A stretch of 64,000 nt of DNA from Nyssa sinensis (GCA_008638375.1 CM018050.1:24726216-24790215), one strand, 5' to 3'; shown: positions 23,413-35,640, counted from the stretch's first letter. A program made the numbers and translations. The notes: generated by a model from the letters alone, not told the origin.

Positions 23413-25080
23413 TGTCACGACCTGCAACCCACCCTCTACGGATTAATGGACCGTAACTATCCGACCCGGCCTTTTTGTCGAACCGGACCTACTCATCCTG
23501 TTACTAACATGTAACCATGTATCATATATATACTTAGCGGAAGACAACAAAGTAAAAAGGTCACATTTTCATATCAATCTACTAATAAAAATATGATCTG
23601 TAAAATTTCTAAGTCATCACCTCACCTCATCCCCAGGACGTAAATACATGGGAGAGCTACAAGACTGTACTATAATTACCTTTACTTGTCAAAATGTCCA
23701 ATCTATAGTTGCAGGCTCCTACTGTCTGTTCTCTGTATCATTCCCTGAAAAATATATGTAAATTAGAGTGAGCTACACAAGCTCAGTAAGTAAGTCCTCT
23801 ACTCTGTCATGTATACAAGATCTGAAAGGAAACTGAATAACCAGGATAAAATGTCTAGTCACTATTATAGCAAGAATCAGAGCTCATCAATGAATATCCA
23901 AGGATCAGGAATGATAACAATACTCATAACTCATCAATGAATCTCAAATGATCAAGAATAGTAACAAAAACCATAGCTCAACAAGTATATCAACTGATCA
24001 GGGATACAAATGATAACCAAGTAACAATCATAGCTCATCAAAGGAGTATCAATAATCAGGACAAATCACAATCAAAGCTCGTCAATGAATCTCAAATAAT
24101 CAAAGTACGTACTCAATAAAAGCTGAGCAACTACCTGATCATTCATACAAGAATATAATCAGACAATGAATCTCAATAAAAGGATATTGATGTCAAATCT
24201 GGTGGATGCTACTGCTACCCCTCTCTCGGGGAAAGGAACTGCTACCTCTTTCTCAGGGCTAGAAACTACTACTCCTCTCTCGGGGCTAGAAATTGCTACC
24301 CTCTCTCAGGGCAAGGAATTACTACCCCTCTCTCTGGGCTAGAAACTGCTACCCCTCTCTCGGGGCTAGAAACTGCTACCCATCTCTCGGGGCAATTCTA
24401 CGCATCCAGATGGAGTTGTGACTGAGCACAAATTGGGCACGAATAAAATAGTAAGATCATGCTACTCCACGGAGAAGAATATGGAGCATAACTGGTTTAA
24501 GGCAACATAATATAGCTATAAATTTTTACGGCTATGTTATTGGGCTGCCGAAAACAACAATATCTGGCCTCTCTCGGCCCTACGTACAACACATGTACAA
24601 AATCTCATGATCAGGATATAACATCATCAAATGATATGGAAATCAAGAGCAAAATACAACATCATGGCTAAGCTGTTCAACTGAGAAGCAATATCACATA
24701 GTGGAATCATAAAGAATCTGATATAACAAATAAGAGTACAAATGCGTATAGAAAAATTGTGACATGGCTACGAATGTACTACACGCAAAGGCCGGGTATT
24801 ACTTACCTTTACTATCCCACGTAAATCAAGCTATTCCTTTTTCTTTCGACGCTCTTGTCATTCGAAAACTACAACTCAATCTATAGCCGTAATCAAGCTA
24901 TGCCACGTATTAAAAGATACCTATAAATATATTATTTACTAATTTAGACCTCGTCATTGTGTCCGGAATGTCGAATAAGATTAATTTAGGCTCTTAAGGA
25001 TTTCATTCTTAAAATTTATTTACCTTAATTAATTAACCTTCTCTTTTATAATTAACCTTATTTAGCTTATCTTTCATCAA
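23413..25080 (-). mobile_element. Truncated Gypsy LTR inside Copia 1
   Basis: The plus strand begins TGTCACGACCTGCAACCC at 23413, the reverse complement of the '...GGGT..GGGTCGTGACA' 3' end of the solo LTRs here. Going right it passes the reversed 'cggaat..gtcgaataag' and AATTAATTAA blocks, which sit about halfway along related LTRs, then homology fades near 25080. So only the 3' half (about 1.6 kb) of the LTR is present. TTCCG precedes it, but no matching duplication exists on the right, consistent with a later deletion that took both the LTR's 5' half and the Copia pol. Confidence 0.7.
24205..24395. repeat. 27-bp minisatellite (CTCTCTCGGGG type)
   Basis: About seven imperfect copies of 'ctagaaactgctacccctctctcgggg' (period 27 bp) lie in tandem, interrupted by small variants. 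They sit within the truncated LTR. Confidence 0.8.
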
Positions 25081-25177
25081 TTTCCAGCAGCATGTTAGGA
25101 TTTCATCATACTTCTGTCGTTAAAGTATGATGTGTTCAAATACCTGAAGAATATGCTAGGTATATAAAATCATGTTT

Positions 25178-25185
25178 AAGGGGGA
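25178..25185 (+). other. Copia 1 polypurine tract
   Basis: AAGGGGGA directly precedes the 3' LTR start TGCTGAAACATGG at 25186. Confidence 0.8.
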
Positions 25186-25593
25186 TGCTGAAACATGGTA
25201 AACATGATTCAAAGAAAAAGATCTATCAGGTGCAAAGATTTTGAGCCAAGTAAAAAAAATTTATTGTTGCAGTTAAGTTTGAAGAAGAAAGTCCAAAAGC
25301 AATGTAGATTTCATGGAATATGTTTGTGTGCTAAGTTTGAAATTTTAGACCTTAGAAGATTTGTTGTTGGATTGTGTACTGCTAGGAAGCTCTATAAATA
25401 GGTGTGTGTTTTCAGTTTTCAAGTACTGGTGAGTTGAGCAAAAAATAAGAGAAAGAGAGAGTGAGATACAGAGAGATACATCTCTCTCTTTATGTATTGT
25501 GAGTTTGTTTCATTAATGCAAGAGTTTGTTTGAGTGTAAATTTGTCTTGGGCAACCACCATAAGTGGTGCTTTGAAGCTCCTCACCTCCAACA
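25186..25593 (+). repeat. Copia element 1 3' LTR
   Basis: It pairs with 21066-21478 over its full length, starting TGCTG and ending CTCCAACA. A 68-codon open frame within it (25195-25401) is LTR sequence, not a gene. Confidence 0.9.
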
Positions 25594-26086
25594 ATTATTT
25601 TATGAATTGGCTTTCCATTAAGATTTAAAATTGTATTCTTGTATGTGATCTTTGATCTTTGTGGAGTTTATTTTGAACAATTTGTGCTATTTTATGAATG
25701 ATATATCAATGATATTATTAGCAGGGGTTATGAGTCATTCTTTAGAAATAAATAAATAATATATATATATATATATATTTCTGTATGTATTACCAACCTT
25801 AATTCACTTTTACTCTTATTTCAACAGGGGTGGTTATGAACCATTGAATGGCACAGAAGATTATGAACCTCAGTTCAAAGAAAGCTTTGTTATTCTTCAA
25901 TCATCATAGGAATACATAGCTCTTAATCATAAATGGCGTCACTTCTCTGTATGTACTGCACCGATTCTAGTAATATCCTCCATGTCAAAGTATAAAATTT
26001 ATCATGTGGGTCTTCAACAAAAGGATCTAACGCAACAATACGAAAATGTTAAAGAAGAATCAAGTCCAATTTTTGGTAAAGCAAGT
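25594..26086. other. Flanking DNA between two Copia elements; possible exon remnant
   Basis: A (TA)n run lies near 25757-25780. At about 25828 a splice-acceptor-like TTATTTCAACAG precedes a plus-strand frame of about 26 codons, a TAG, then about 50 further codons in the same frame, ending at the next insertion. I do not recognise the peptide; it could be a decayed host exon. CAAGT (26082-26086) is the left target site of Copia element 2. Confidence 0.3.
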
Positions 26087-26279
26087 TGTTAGAATATAGA
26101 ATATAACATATTCCAGCATATTCTGATTTTGTGCTTTATTCAGATTCTTTGTATTTATTGTCTTTCCTTTATTGCATGGCCTGCTTTTACCTATAAATAG
26201 GCCCTATATTGTATAGTTTCAATACACAGAAATATATACAAATATTTCCACAAGTTCATTTCTTCTCTGTATTTTTTCA
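26087..26279 (+). repeat. Copia element 2 5' LTR (193 bp)
   Basis: It starts TGTTAGAATAT, ends TTTTTTCA, and is immediately followed by TGGTATTGGAGCC, a primer-binding site (26280-26292). TATAAATA is at 26192-26199. At 193 bp it is short even for Copia. The left flanking pentamer is CAAGT; the right one is lost. Confidence 0.75.
26192..26199 (+). promoter_or_regulatory. Copia 2 LTR TATA box
   Basis: ACCTATAAATAGGCC, a good plant TATA match, about 88 bp before the LTR end. Confidence 0.55.
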
Positions 26280-26292
26280 TGGTATTGGAGCC
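26280..26292 (+). other. Copia 2 primer-binding site
   Basis: TGGTATTGGAGCC abuts the LTR end with no spacer; it is close to the initiator tRNA-Met complement. Confidence 0.75.
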
Positions 26293-26888
26293 ACAAATTT
26301 GTGGCCTGTAGGTTTTTCTTCTTTTTTTGATGTTCTTTCAGAAAATTTTTGGTGCTTTTTCTTATGACGGTAGTCGCTGCTTGGAGTTCTTTTCAGCCTT
26401 TTTGCAATCCAATCTAGAACAGTAAGCCCAGAAACAGATTTGCAAGGTACGGGCCTTCCCTTTCGTGAAAAACACTCTGCCACGCGCCGCCACCTCTTTC
26501 GGCCTTCATCAACTTGGCACTGTTTCGGACGCTCTTTCACCGAGGTACCACCATTAGTGGAAAGCCCATTCAGAAAGGAGTCCAACGCTGTCGAAATCAC
26601 TGCCAAAAAAAGCCCCACTCGCCACCTGCAATTCTGTCGCGTTGCCCCTCGCGCCAGCATCCTCAGCCTTGTAACGCCACGTCAGCTTTAGTCCACGTTA
26701 GCCCTAGCACCATGTCAGGTCCACATCACCACCACGTCAACCGTAGTTTCACCTCAGCTTCCGTCGCCACGTCACCATTGACCATTGATTTTGATCACCG
26801 TTGACTTTTTCCAGATCAGGTGCTTTCTGCTCAGTTTTTCGTCCTGATTTCATTTTTGCAATCTGTTTGTGCATTTGAAGTTTCAATA
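26293..26888 (+). other. Copia 2 leader region
   Basis: GC-richer leader between the primer-binding site and gag. Overlapping open frames on both strands (26277-26660 minus, 26440-26804 plus) show no known domain. Repeated CCACGTCA-type motifs (26670-26775) echo those in the Copia 1 leader. Confidence 0.5.
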
Positions 26889-27527
26889 TGTCTCAATTTG
26901 CATCGAATCTTGATTCAATTATCCGTCCTATTGACGTAATGTTGGATGGATCCAATTATAGTATGTGGGCTCAAAATATGGAGGTTTTCTTGAAAGGACG
27001 CTGATTATGGCATTATGTGATTAGAGACCTTTTTGAACCAATACAGAAGGAAAGTGAGAAAGAAGAGGTGTTTGCATCTCGTCTGGAAGAATGGGATAGT
27101 ATTTACTACACGATTTTGTCTTGGTTCATTAGCACCTCTATTCATCCATCAATAGTCTCCTTCCAAGACTTGGGAATGCTAAGGTTGCTTAGGATTTTTT
27201 GGCCAAAAGATACAATTGCACCTATGATGCTTCCTTGGAGTTTCAACTAGAAGCTAAACTTTATCAAATGCGTCAAGAACCAGGTTAGTTTATTGCTGAT
27301 TTTTCTTCTAAGACTAATCATCTTTGGGAACAATTATCTACCGCAGATCCGAAGTTAGCATATGTTAAAGACATTCAAACGTTTGTTGCTTGGCTTGATT
27401 GACGAAAGTTTATGCACTTATGATGGCTCTTCGTGGTGATTTTGAATCTACTCGAGCCTCTCTGCTTCAACGTCAACCACTTCCGACTTTAGATGCTGCT
27501 ATTTCTGAACTCATCTCTAAAGAAACT
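26889..27527 (+). pseudogene. gag: Copia 2 gag, N-terminal part
   Basis: An ATG at 26889 starts M-S-Q-F-A-S-N-L, then L-D-G-S-N-Y-S-M-W-A-Q-N-M-E-V-F-L-K-G-R, the standard Copia gag opening. A stop follows about 40 codons in; the sequence then continues across shifted frames (27017-27250 is the longest piece) to K-E-T at 27527. There a solo LTR with AAACT duplication interrupts it. The short stretch 30699-30725 continues gag before the next insertion. Confidence 0.8.
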
Positions 27528-30500
27528 TGTAATATCCCGACCCGGGATACGTCACGTATACCGAGATAAGTCGGTTAAACTGTGTAACTTGAAAGGTAAG
27601 AAATGCATATTACGGTATTTCATGGAAATGAATGACTCGAAATGGAAAATGATTGAACTGTATAACAGGTTCTGGGAAACACCCGAGGACCCCGGGATAT
27701 AACACCCGAGCACCCCAGAACATTGCATCGTAAAGCGTGCCACAATACGTATACGCGTATAGATACATAAAATATGTATAATTAAGAATTATACATATAA
27801 AATAATATTGCATGTGGTGTGTGTGTAAAGTGGGTATAATATATATATATATATATATAGAAAGTGATAAAATATAAAAGTATAAAAGATGCCTAGTGCA
27901 CCTTGTCTCCCACCCATCAATAGTGGAGGGAGCACCAGCCTTAAATCAGGGAAAGAAGGGGCCATCGGAAGGGTTGGCAGAATTAGTAGAGAGAGAAAGT
28001 AAAGAGAGAAAGTAGAGAGAGAAAGAGTGGAAGAGAGAGAAGAATGGGTTACCTCCTCTTTAAAAGGCCAAGCATGTAAACCATGCTCTCTACTTGTAAC
28101 AGAAGAAGAAGAGGGGAGAAAAAGCTCTGGAAGAAGGAAGTTGAAGCAAGGAAGTGAAGTGAAATCCGAAAACCAAGGTAAGAAATTTTAGTTCTAGTTT
28201 TTACGATTTAAAGCATGAAGCTTATATATAATTACATGGTCTAAACAAGCATGAAATATAGGTTATAATGCAAAAAGAATCATGAAAAAAGGTTGAGAAA
28301 TCATAGAGAAATTGGGAGTTGCAGGTTTGGGAGGATAATCGGGTCTCATTGATTTTGTGTTTAAAACTTGTTAAAAGTTTATGAAAATGATCCTTATACA
28401 TGCAGAAAACGATTAGGAACGAATTAGACCCAAAACAGTTAAGAAACTGTTATGAAATCAAAGAAAATCAGTTCACCGGAAAACCGGCCGGAACTGATAA
28501 TCACCCTATTCGTGAGATTTGAGAAGTTCAAATGGAAAACCAAAAATAGATTCGTGATCCCCATATGGAAAGGAATTAAACTGCATTGAAAACGGGTAAA
28601 AATATCACTGAAATTTTATGGCCGTCGCCGAAGAAGATGGCTGTGCACTGCCGGAACCCTACCGGAGCAGTGGGGAAGAAGACCGGAAAGTCGTGGGGGT
28701 TACCGGGTCAAAACTAGACCGGATCCGGGTTTGGATCGGGTCGGTACCTGATCGGAAATGAACCGGAACCGAAGCTGTGTCGTTTTGGGGTTTTAAATTT
28801 AAATGAATTGGGCTGTTTGGTTGCAGGAATAATAAATGGGAAATGGGTTTGGAGGTTATCCAAACCATGGATAAGGTGGTTAGGGTGGATATGTAAATCC
28901 GGTTCTCTGAATGGACTGAACCGTTTGGTTCAGTAAAGGGGGCAGTTCGGTTTAGGGTTTTTAGGTCTGAACCAACTGGTTCAGACCGCAGCTTATGGAA
29001 TTTATGAACCGGCCCCAAAAGTTTTGAAAAATTTCACTGTTGCCCAAATATAAAAATTAATTAAATATTAATTTTTACAATAATGCCCCTATTCCAAAAA
29101 TAGGTCAAACGAAGTCCAAACAAGGCGAATGAATAGTCAAAACCTATTTTCTCGGACGTTCTGAATCCAATGGTGGGATCTGTTTTACGAGACAGAACCC
29201 CGAAGGATAAAATACCGTAAAAGTGCAAAATGACCATTTTACCCTTTCTAGTACAAAAGTCCAAATAGAATTCCGCGAAAGCATAAACTAACTTTCTTCG
29301 GTATTCCGGACTCAATGGTAAAGTTTAAATTAGTATTTGAAATACTTATGATGGAAAGGCATAAATTTGATGAATAGAATCTATTCTAAAACGTATTCAT
29401 TGATATATAGGAAACTCCAAAGGCAAGGGTATACTCACGGATTTTTGAGATAGAATCACGATAAAAGTAAGTGGATCATTCTCTCTTACATGTGGTGTTT
29501 CCACAAGCCAAGTTTATTCTTATACTGCCAAACTTGTACTCTTGAATGTATTCATATCCTTGTGTTCCACAGTTCGATATTTTCTATCTTGTGGACATTT
29601 GATTGACTGATGTATCATTGTTATCATGTTTCATTGTTCTTGAAAGCAACTCATGTTATTACTATCCACAAAGTGATATTGTTCTATCATGTGGACATTG
29701 ATTGATTGTTGTATAATTGTTATCATGCCTTGAAAGGCGTACAGTTATGTTTTCATTGAATCTATGATATTCCATTTTATACTTCTATGGAATCACGAAT
29801 GCTCATGATATGTTATGAATACCGGATTTGTGCTCAGTCACAATATCCATCCGATGCTTCTGTATTGACTGGAGACCTAAGGGTCAAGTCCATGAATGGA
29901 CAGGTGGCAGGAATGAATTCCTCGAAGGCTCTCCACCGGCAAATTGACCGGCATGATCATTGGCATCTCATTGCATATTCACTGGCATTTCATTGCATAT
30001 TCACTGGCATGTTACAGAATAAAGGCATCTCTTATGATTGACAGAACTTGATGGTTGAATGGCATTATTCCTTATGATTCTTAAGTCTTGAAAGACTTAC
30101 ATTGATTGATTTGATTGTGATCGGTTCATTGTGGCAGTACTTCATTGTTGATATATTTTCATTGTATATCGTGGCAATTATTTCATTGGCCCTCGTGGCA
30201 ATTATCTTCATTGGCTATCACAGCATCTCCTTCTTTATGATTGGCTATCATTATCTTATTCATGGATTCACATTGATCATCGATACCAGTGTTGGAGATC
30301 TGTTTTACTTACTGGGCTTTGTAGCTCACCCCCCCATTTACCCCCATTTCAGGTGATGACGCTGCGAGACCCCAGTAGGAGTCTGAGTGCGTAGGGGGAC
30401 AGTTTGGAGTATTGTATCAGTCTATGTTAGTTCTCCCATGTATTCACCACCCCCGGGTGCTGGTTACATTTTAGTTCTCATTTTGAATTATGTTGAACTA

Positions 30501-30698
30501 TGTCATGTATTTAAAAAGACTTCCGCTGGATTACTGTAATTGATAAAGGCTTCCGCTATACATTGTTTAAAATTCTAGTACATTGCATATTAGTACTATG
30601 ATACAGGAATGAATAAAAAGGAAAAAGTAGGGACGGCCTTCGGGTCAGCCCCGCGATACGAAATCCGCATAGGGTGGGTTTCGGGTCGTGACAAAACT
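27523..30698 (+). mobile_element. Solo LTR B (Gypsy) with AAACT target duplication, in Copia 2
   Basis: The LTR runs 27528-30693 (3166 bp), starting TGTAATATCCCGACCCGGG and ending TTTCGGGTCGTGACA. The perfect pentamer AAACT flanks it (27523-27527 and 30694-30698). Ends are nearly identical to solo LTR A, so both belong to one family, but B is 1.1 kb shorter. It has a (TA)n tract near 27838, GAGAGA-rich tracts near 27990-28060 and 'ggactcaatggt' blocks near 29160 and 29305. No internal genes. Open frames such as 28659-29018 (minus) are unsupported. Confidence 0.9.
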
Positions 30699-30725
30699 CG
30701 TCGTTCCACTATGAAGATGCAATCA
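30699..30725 (+). pseudogene. 27-bp island of Copia 2 gag between two insertions
   Basis: Sequence CGTCGTTCCACTATGAAGATGC plus the AATCA target site links the gag before solo LTR B to the gag after the Gypsy element at 42156. It marks two independent insertions in the same host ORF. Confidence 0.85.
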
Positions 30726-33700
30726 TGTAGAGCTCTGAAATTTTTTTTGGAATAAATATTTTGTTTTTATGAATATATGTGTGTATGTATGAAATGTGCA
30801 TTATCTATGTACGTGTATATGTATATATATATATATATAATGTACGGTATATATGTATATGCATTAAGTATTATATACTATATGTATACATGTGATTAAA
30901 TATATGTATATGTATACATAAGATGTTGTATGTGTGCTGTGTGTGTGTGTGTACAGCCGTGTGAGTGTGTGCAATTGGGTGTGCATGTGTAATATAATAT
31001 ACATATATATATATATATACATGAAAGACCCAAAATGCAAGCAATGCATTTAATGCAAAGCTGCATTCTGAAAAAAAAGAAAAAGGAGAAGTGATTTGGA
31101 CAGTGGAGAAGCCAGAAAAGAGGGGGAAATGGTGGGCTGCAGTAACGTTGCGTGTGGAGTGGTGTGTATCTATGTGTATATGTTGAGTGCGTACATTGGT
31201 CAGAGAGAAAAGAAATCAGAAAAGAGAGAGGGTAAGTTAGGGAGGTCGTGACACAACTGGAGGAGTTCAGAAGGCTTAGAAGTGGGGAACAGAAGTGGGA
31301 GTTCAAGGGAAGAGTGAGAAAATCTAGAAAAAGGAAGGTAAGCTTGATTTCTTTTTTTCTTTTTAAAAGTTTTCAAGCATAAATGAAAGGTTAAATTAGT
31401 GAGCCTTATAGAGTTCAAAATAAGAAAAATAATGCAAAAAGAATGAATGGAAAAGGTCGAGGAATGAGCGAGAAAAGTAAAGTTACAGGGGAGGGTGATA
31501 ATCGATTGTTTACATATTTTATGTGTTAAAACCGAAACAAACAATGGGGAACTAATCCCCTTTGGTGCAGAAAACTGTTAGCGATAAAAATGAGTGGAAA
31601 CAATGACTGTGAAGTCACGAAAATGAAACTTTAGGCTTGGCCGGAAAGTCGACCGGAGAGGTTTGACCCTCTATTCGTGATGATCTAGTGGTTTGAATCT
31701 AAAATCGAGGTTTGAAATGAAACCCTTATGAAAAATGAAGGAAAATTACATTTTTAAACCATCAAAATCTGGCCGAAAAATCGTCGCCGTCGCCGGAGAT
31801 GGCGACGAAACCCTAGGGTTCCTTCACCAGATAACCGAAAGGGATGATGAATAGTAAATGCAATACGGCGCCGTTTGGGTGTTCGTTGGGGCAATACTGC
31901 GTCGTTTTGGTTATAACTTAAGTAGGATTGGGCCTGTTTGGTTTGGGGGATATGAAATGGGAATGAGACAAACCGAGGGGGTGATTGGATAACCTATTCA
32001 GGATTTAGGGCTTTGTCCATTGTTTGGCTAGAAAAAAATTTGAAAAAAATTTCGCAAGGGCGCAGCCCCTACGACTCGAACCGTGGTGGAGCGTGTGGAA
32101 AGGGGCACGTGTGACCAAGTTGACAGGACAATCCCGTGTCAACTTTGGTGCGCAAATATATATATGTATATATATATATATTATATTGTAATTTTATTTA
32201 ATTAATTAAATTAATTAAATTAAATTAAATATCACGAAACGGCCTGGAGTCCAAATGGGATAAGTCATTTGTGTATTTTAACTATTTCAATCATTCTGAA
32301 TCCAACGGTGAGGTCCGTGCTCCGAGACAAGGTCCCGAAAAATAAAAGACCCGTAGGGACACTGAAAATTACCAAAATGCCCTTGAGTTAAAAAGTAGTC
32401 AAACGAGTTCCGATTAAAGTAAACAAGTAGTGAATTTTTATTATTTTGAGCATTTTGGACTCAACCGTGGAGTCCAATTTGTGAAAAAGAGCCTCGAGAA
32501 GTAAGAACCCGTAAGAGTGTAAAATGATCGTTTTGCCCTTTTTAGCCCGGACACTCAAATTAAATTCTGTGAAAGCCTAAACCGACTTTATTTGACGTTT
32601 CAGACTCAATGGTATAGTCTATTTTAGTAAAATAGAAACTCATGAAATAAAATCATAAAATTTGATGAATAGCATAATTAAGTAGCAATAGATTGAGTTA
32701 TGTTTCATGCTTTTAGGGACACTGAAAGGAAAGAAGAATGCGGCTTGACCTTCTATATTCTCACTGTTTAGTTCAGCTATATAGCGAGCATGACTTCCTA
32801 GGGTTGAGACAAACCCATCCGGTATGATGTTTTACTAATGTAAGAAATAGGATTAAGTTTAGGAATATTTCATGAGTACATTGAATGACTGGCATGCTTA
32901 ACTGTTGTTGGGGAATTGTTTGGAATATGTTTATTTGATAACCTGGAGTTGGTTGTTTACATGCTTATGTGTTTCTTGCATTCCTTGAGAATTTAGTGAA
33001 GTGATGAATGTGAACTGTAACCATGTGTTTAGATTGACAGTATGAGATATGCATTTATGTGGAATAAGTTTGTGAGTTAAATATTATTGTTGCCTCGGGT
33101 ATGATATATTGTTTAAAGCATGCTTCGTTGAGATTATATTACTGTAGTGAAAATCAAAGCATCTTGGCATATAGTGAATCCTTTGGAAACATGGTGTGAG
33201 TTGAGCACGTGGTGCTATGCATTATGAGGGTGTAGATCCTGTGGTGAAAAACCCAAAATTGGCCATTGCATTGGTGCCCAGATCCATCGGGGGAAGGCCC
33301 GTAAACGGGAGTTGGTACTCAAATCCAACGGATGCGGTCTGTAAACGAGACATGGGTGTGGCATAGAGTGCATGGGTGTGTCATGCATATTTACATTGTA
33401 TTGTATTGATGAACTGGAAAGCATCTAGATTATAAATGTACACTTTGCACATGCCACGCCTTAATCTTATTTCTTGCATTAGTATTATGTCATACCAGCA
33501 GTTGAGTTGACCCATTCGTGGGATATCATGTTTTAGATGACGACCCTGTTACATGAGACTCGATGAGGTCTTAATGAAAGGAAGAACTTGGAATTACATT
33601 TGGCCCTTGGAGCGTGTTTTGATGTTGTACAATGGCATAAGCCCTAGACTATTTCATGTTTATTTGTATGTTATGAAACAACGGGCAAAGCATTATGGAT

Positions 33701-33815
33701 TAGTATCGGAACCTGAATTGGGTTAGTGTTGAAATGCATGTAATTGTCCTTTATTATTTCCTTTTTTATTTATTTTCACTCACTCCCCAGGTTTGTGGAA
33801 ATTCGGGGTGTGACA
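30726..33815 (+). repeat. Gypsy element 5' LTR (3090 bp)
   Basis: It starts TGTAGAGCTCTG and ends TTCGGGGTGTGACA. It contains (TA)n/(GT)n tracts (30780-31020), a 'cgccggagatgg' block near 31790, TA/AATTAA tracts near 32155-32230 and 'ggactcaa.cgtgg' style repeats (32290-32620). Small frames inside it (for example 33215-33424 minus) have no domain support. Confidence 0.93.
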
Positions 33816-33818
33816 ACG

Positions 33819-33830
33819 TGGTATCAGAGC
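33819..33830 (+). other. Gypsy primer-binding site
   Basis: TGGTATCAGAGC, three bases after the 5' LTR, is the canonical match to the 3' end of initiator tRNA-Met. Confidence 0.9.
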
Positions 33831-34200
33831 ATAGTTTCGAATACCTAGAGACTGTGAAGTGTTGTTAAACACCATGAGACCCAAGAGGAAAGAGTAAGAC
33901 TTAGTGTGACCTGCCGGTTGTATACGATAGGATCTTGTGTGTTATGTGATTATCTACACTTGAAGCATGACATGTTGCAATTACGTGTTAATTGATGCTA
34001 TATTATGATGCATGATTATATGATTTAATGTAGTGAGATGCATGATATGTGTAATGTGTGAGAATTGATTAAGTGTACATTATGACATGCTATATGTACT
34101 ACCTGTTAAGTGTAAGTTGTTGATGAGAACATGACTGAGAATTTTTTTATGATTATGCCTAGACGTAAAAAGGGGTATTAAATTTTTCTCTTTCCTTGGA
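33831..34200 (+). other. Gypsy leader
   Basis: AT-rich, gene-free leader between the primer-binding site and gag. Repeated ATGATATGTG/ATGACATG-like motifs are present; no conserved structure recognised. Confidence 0.5.
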
Positions 34201-35640
34201 CTTGTAGACTCATTCCACCGAGACGAGCTCTTACGAGAGCTGGACCACCTAGACGGGGTAGACCTAGGACTGCTGCCCCACCTCGACGTGGCAGACCCAG
34301 AGCTACTGCCCCAGTCTATAGTGCAGCTGAGGAGGTTGATGCCCCTGCTCCTGTTCCAATAGAGGAGGTAGAGTAGACCATCGGCACCAGAGATATGGCA
34401 GCCATATTACAAGAGTGTTTTCGGGTCATACAGGAGACCCGGACCACAGGTGGCGAGACCAGGGATACCTTCATGATGAAGGTGTTCCAGAGGATGAGAC
34501 CTCCTACATTTGCTGGGCAGCCTGACCCATTGGCTGCAGAGGAGTGGCTGAGACAGACTACCAGGATCCTAGACTCACAGGGGATCACTGAGCCACATTT
34601 GAGGATCCGATGTGCCACCTTCTAGCTTACGGATTTAGCCAGCCAGTGGTAGGAGGTAGCTGCTGACCGGATAGATAGATTTGGTGAGGGATGGGATGCT
34701 TTTGTGGCCATGTTCAATGACCACTACTTTCTAGAGACTGTTAGGATTTGGTTCATAGAGGAGTTTGGGACACTACTCTAGCAGGATATGACAATGACTC
34801 AGTACGAGTCCCGATTTACTGCATTGGGGAGATTTTCCTCACACATTATTGGGGATGAGCGTCTGAGGGTCTTTCATTTTGTCAAGGGGTTGAAGACCTC
34901 TATTAGGGACAGATTGGCCGGGCACATTATGGGCACATATGAAGAGGCGGTGACTAGGGCCACCAGAGTAGAGAGAGAGTTGGCCGACATTAGAGGGATC
35001 AGGGAATCCCGGACCCAGAGTAGGACAGCCACATCACAGATGTCTACACCTGCCCAGCCTACTATGCCTACTCTGACTCATACTGTTGGGAGACCGTTGA
35101 AGAGGTCCCAGACCGGTGCATCTTTCCCATTGACATCCTAGAGGCCTGTTCAGTTCTTAGCCTCCCAACCTATTATGTCTGTTGCTCCTCGAGGGGGGTA
35201 TCACAGGGACCCATTATATGTTAGCGGCGTAGACAACCTGGCCATAGAATGGTCGATTGTCCACAGAGAGATCCCAGCTAGGGATATGGGACTGGACCGA
35301 GTCAGATGTCACTTCCACCTCAGGAACAGAGTTAGGGGTGGAGAGCTCCACGACTATGCTACACTTGCCACCAGACAGGCCATGTTAGGGCCAACTGCCC
35401 TTAGGGGCAGACCTCACAGAGCACACCGAGACCCCATTATTACCAGCATACCCAGATGCCTCTGCCATAATCACAGCCAGGCCACAGACCCCCAGCGCCA
35501 TATTTCCAGTCTGCACCCTTCGCACTAAGTGTTAAAGCTCCCGCACCAAGGGGAGGAGGACAGTAGGGACAGAGAGGGGGAGGCAGGCAGGGCCAGACTA
35601 CCCAGGGCCGTGTTTATACAATAGCCACACTGAAGGCCTC
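34201..35640 (+). pseudogene. gag: Gypsy gag with five in-frame TAG stops and a later frameshift
   Basis: The N-terminus is arginine-rich (R-R-G-R-P-R repeats). The gag core follows: P-P-T-F-A-G-Q-P-D-P, A-E-E-W-L, then M-T-Q-Y-E-S-R-F, F-V-K-G-L and R-A-T-R-V-E-R-E-L. All five stops in the core frame are TAG (34374, 34623, 34650, 34779, 35139). Past 35140 the frame shifts. A zinc knuckle lies at 35219-35265 as C-x3-R-x3-G-H-x4-C, where its second cysteine is arginine and a TAG follows the first. Gag proteins form the particle and bind RNA. Pieces 34395-34625, 34788-35141 and 35175-35528 are fragments of this one gene. Confidence 0.85.

Larger units (their letters stand above)
21061..25598 (+). 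mobile_element. Copia element 1, pol-deleted, ATTAT target duplication
   Basis: The element spans 21066-25593. Its LTRs (21066-21478 and 25186-25593, about 410 bp) are very similar and have TGTTG...CRACA ends. A perfect 5-bp duplication ATTAT flanks it (21061-21065, 25594-25598). It has a primer-binding site at 21481 and a polypurine tract AAGGGGGA at 25178-25185. Inside are a decayed gag and the protease start; the rest of pol is missing, and a truncated minus-strand Gypsy LTR occupies the gap. Only about 100 bp of native 3' internal sequence remains before the polypurine tract. Confidence 0.9.

Noticed and set aside
28659..29018. 119-codon minus-strand frame in solo LTR B
   Set aside because: It lies within an LTR, has no conserved domain, and the equivalent frame is not kept in solo LTR A.
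34316..34618. 100-codon minus-strand frame
   Set aside because: It is the antisense shadow of the gag core on the plus strand.
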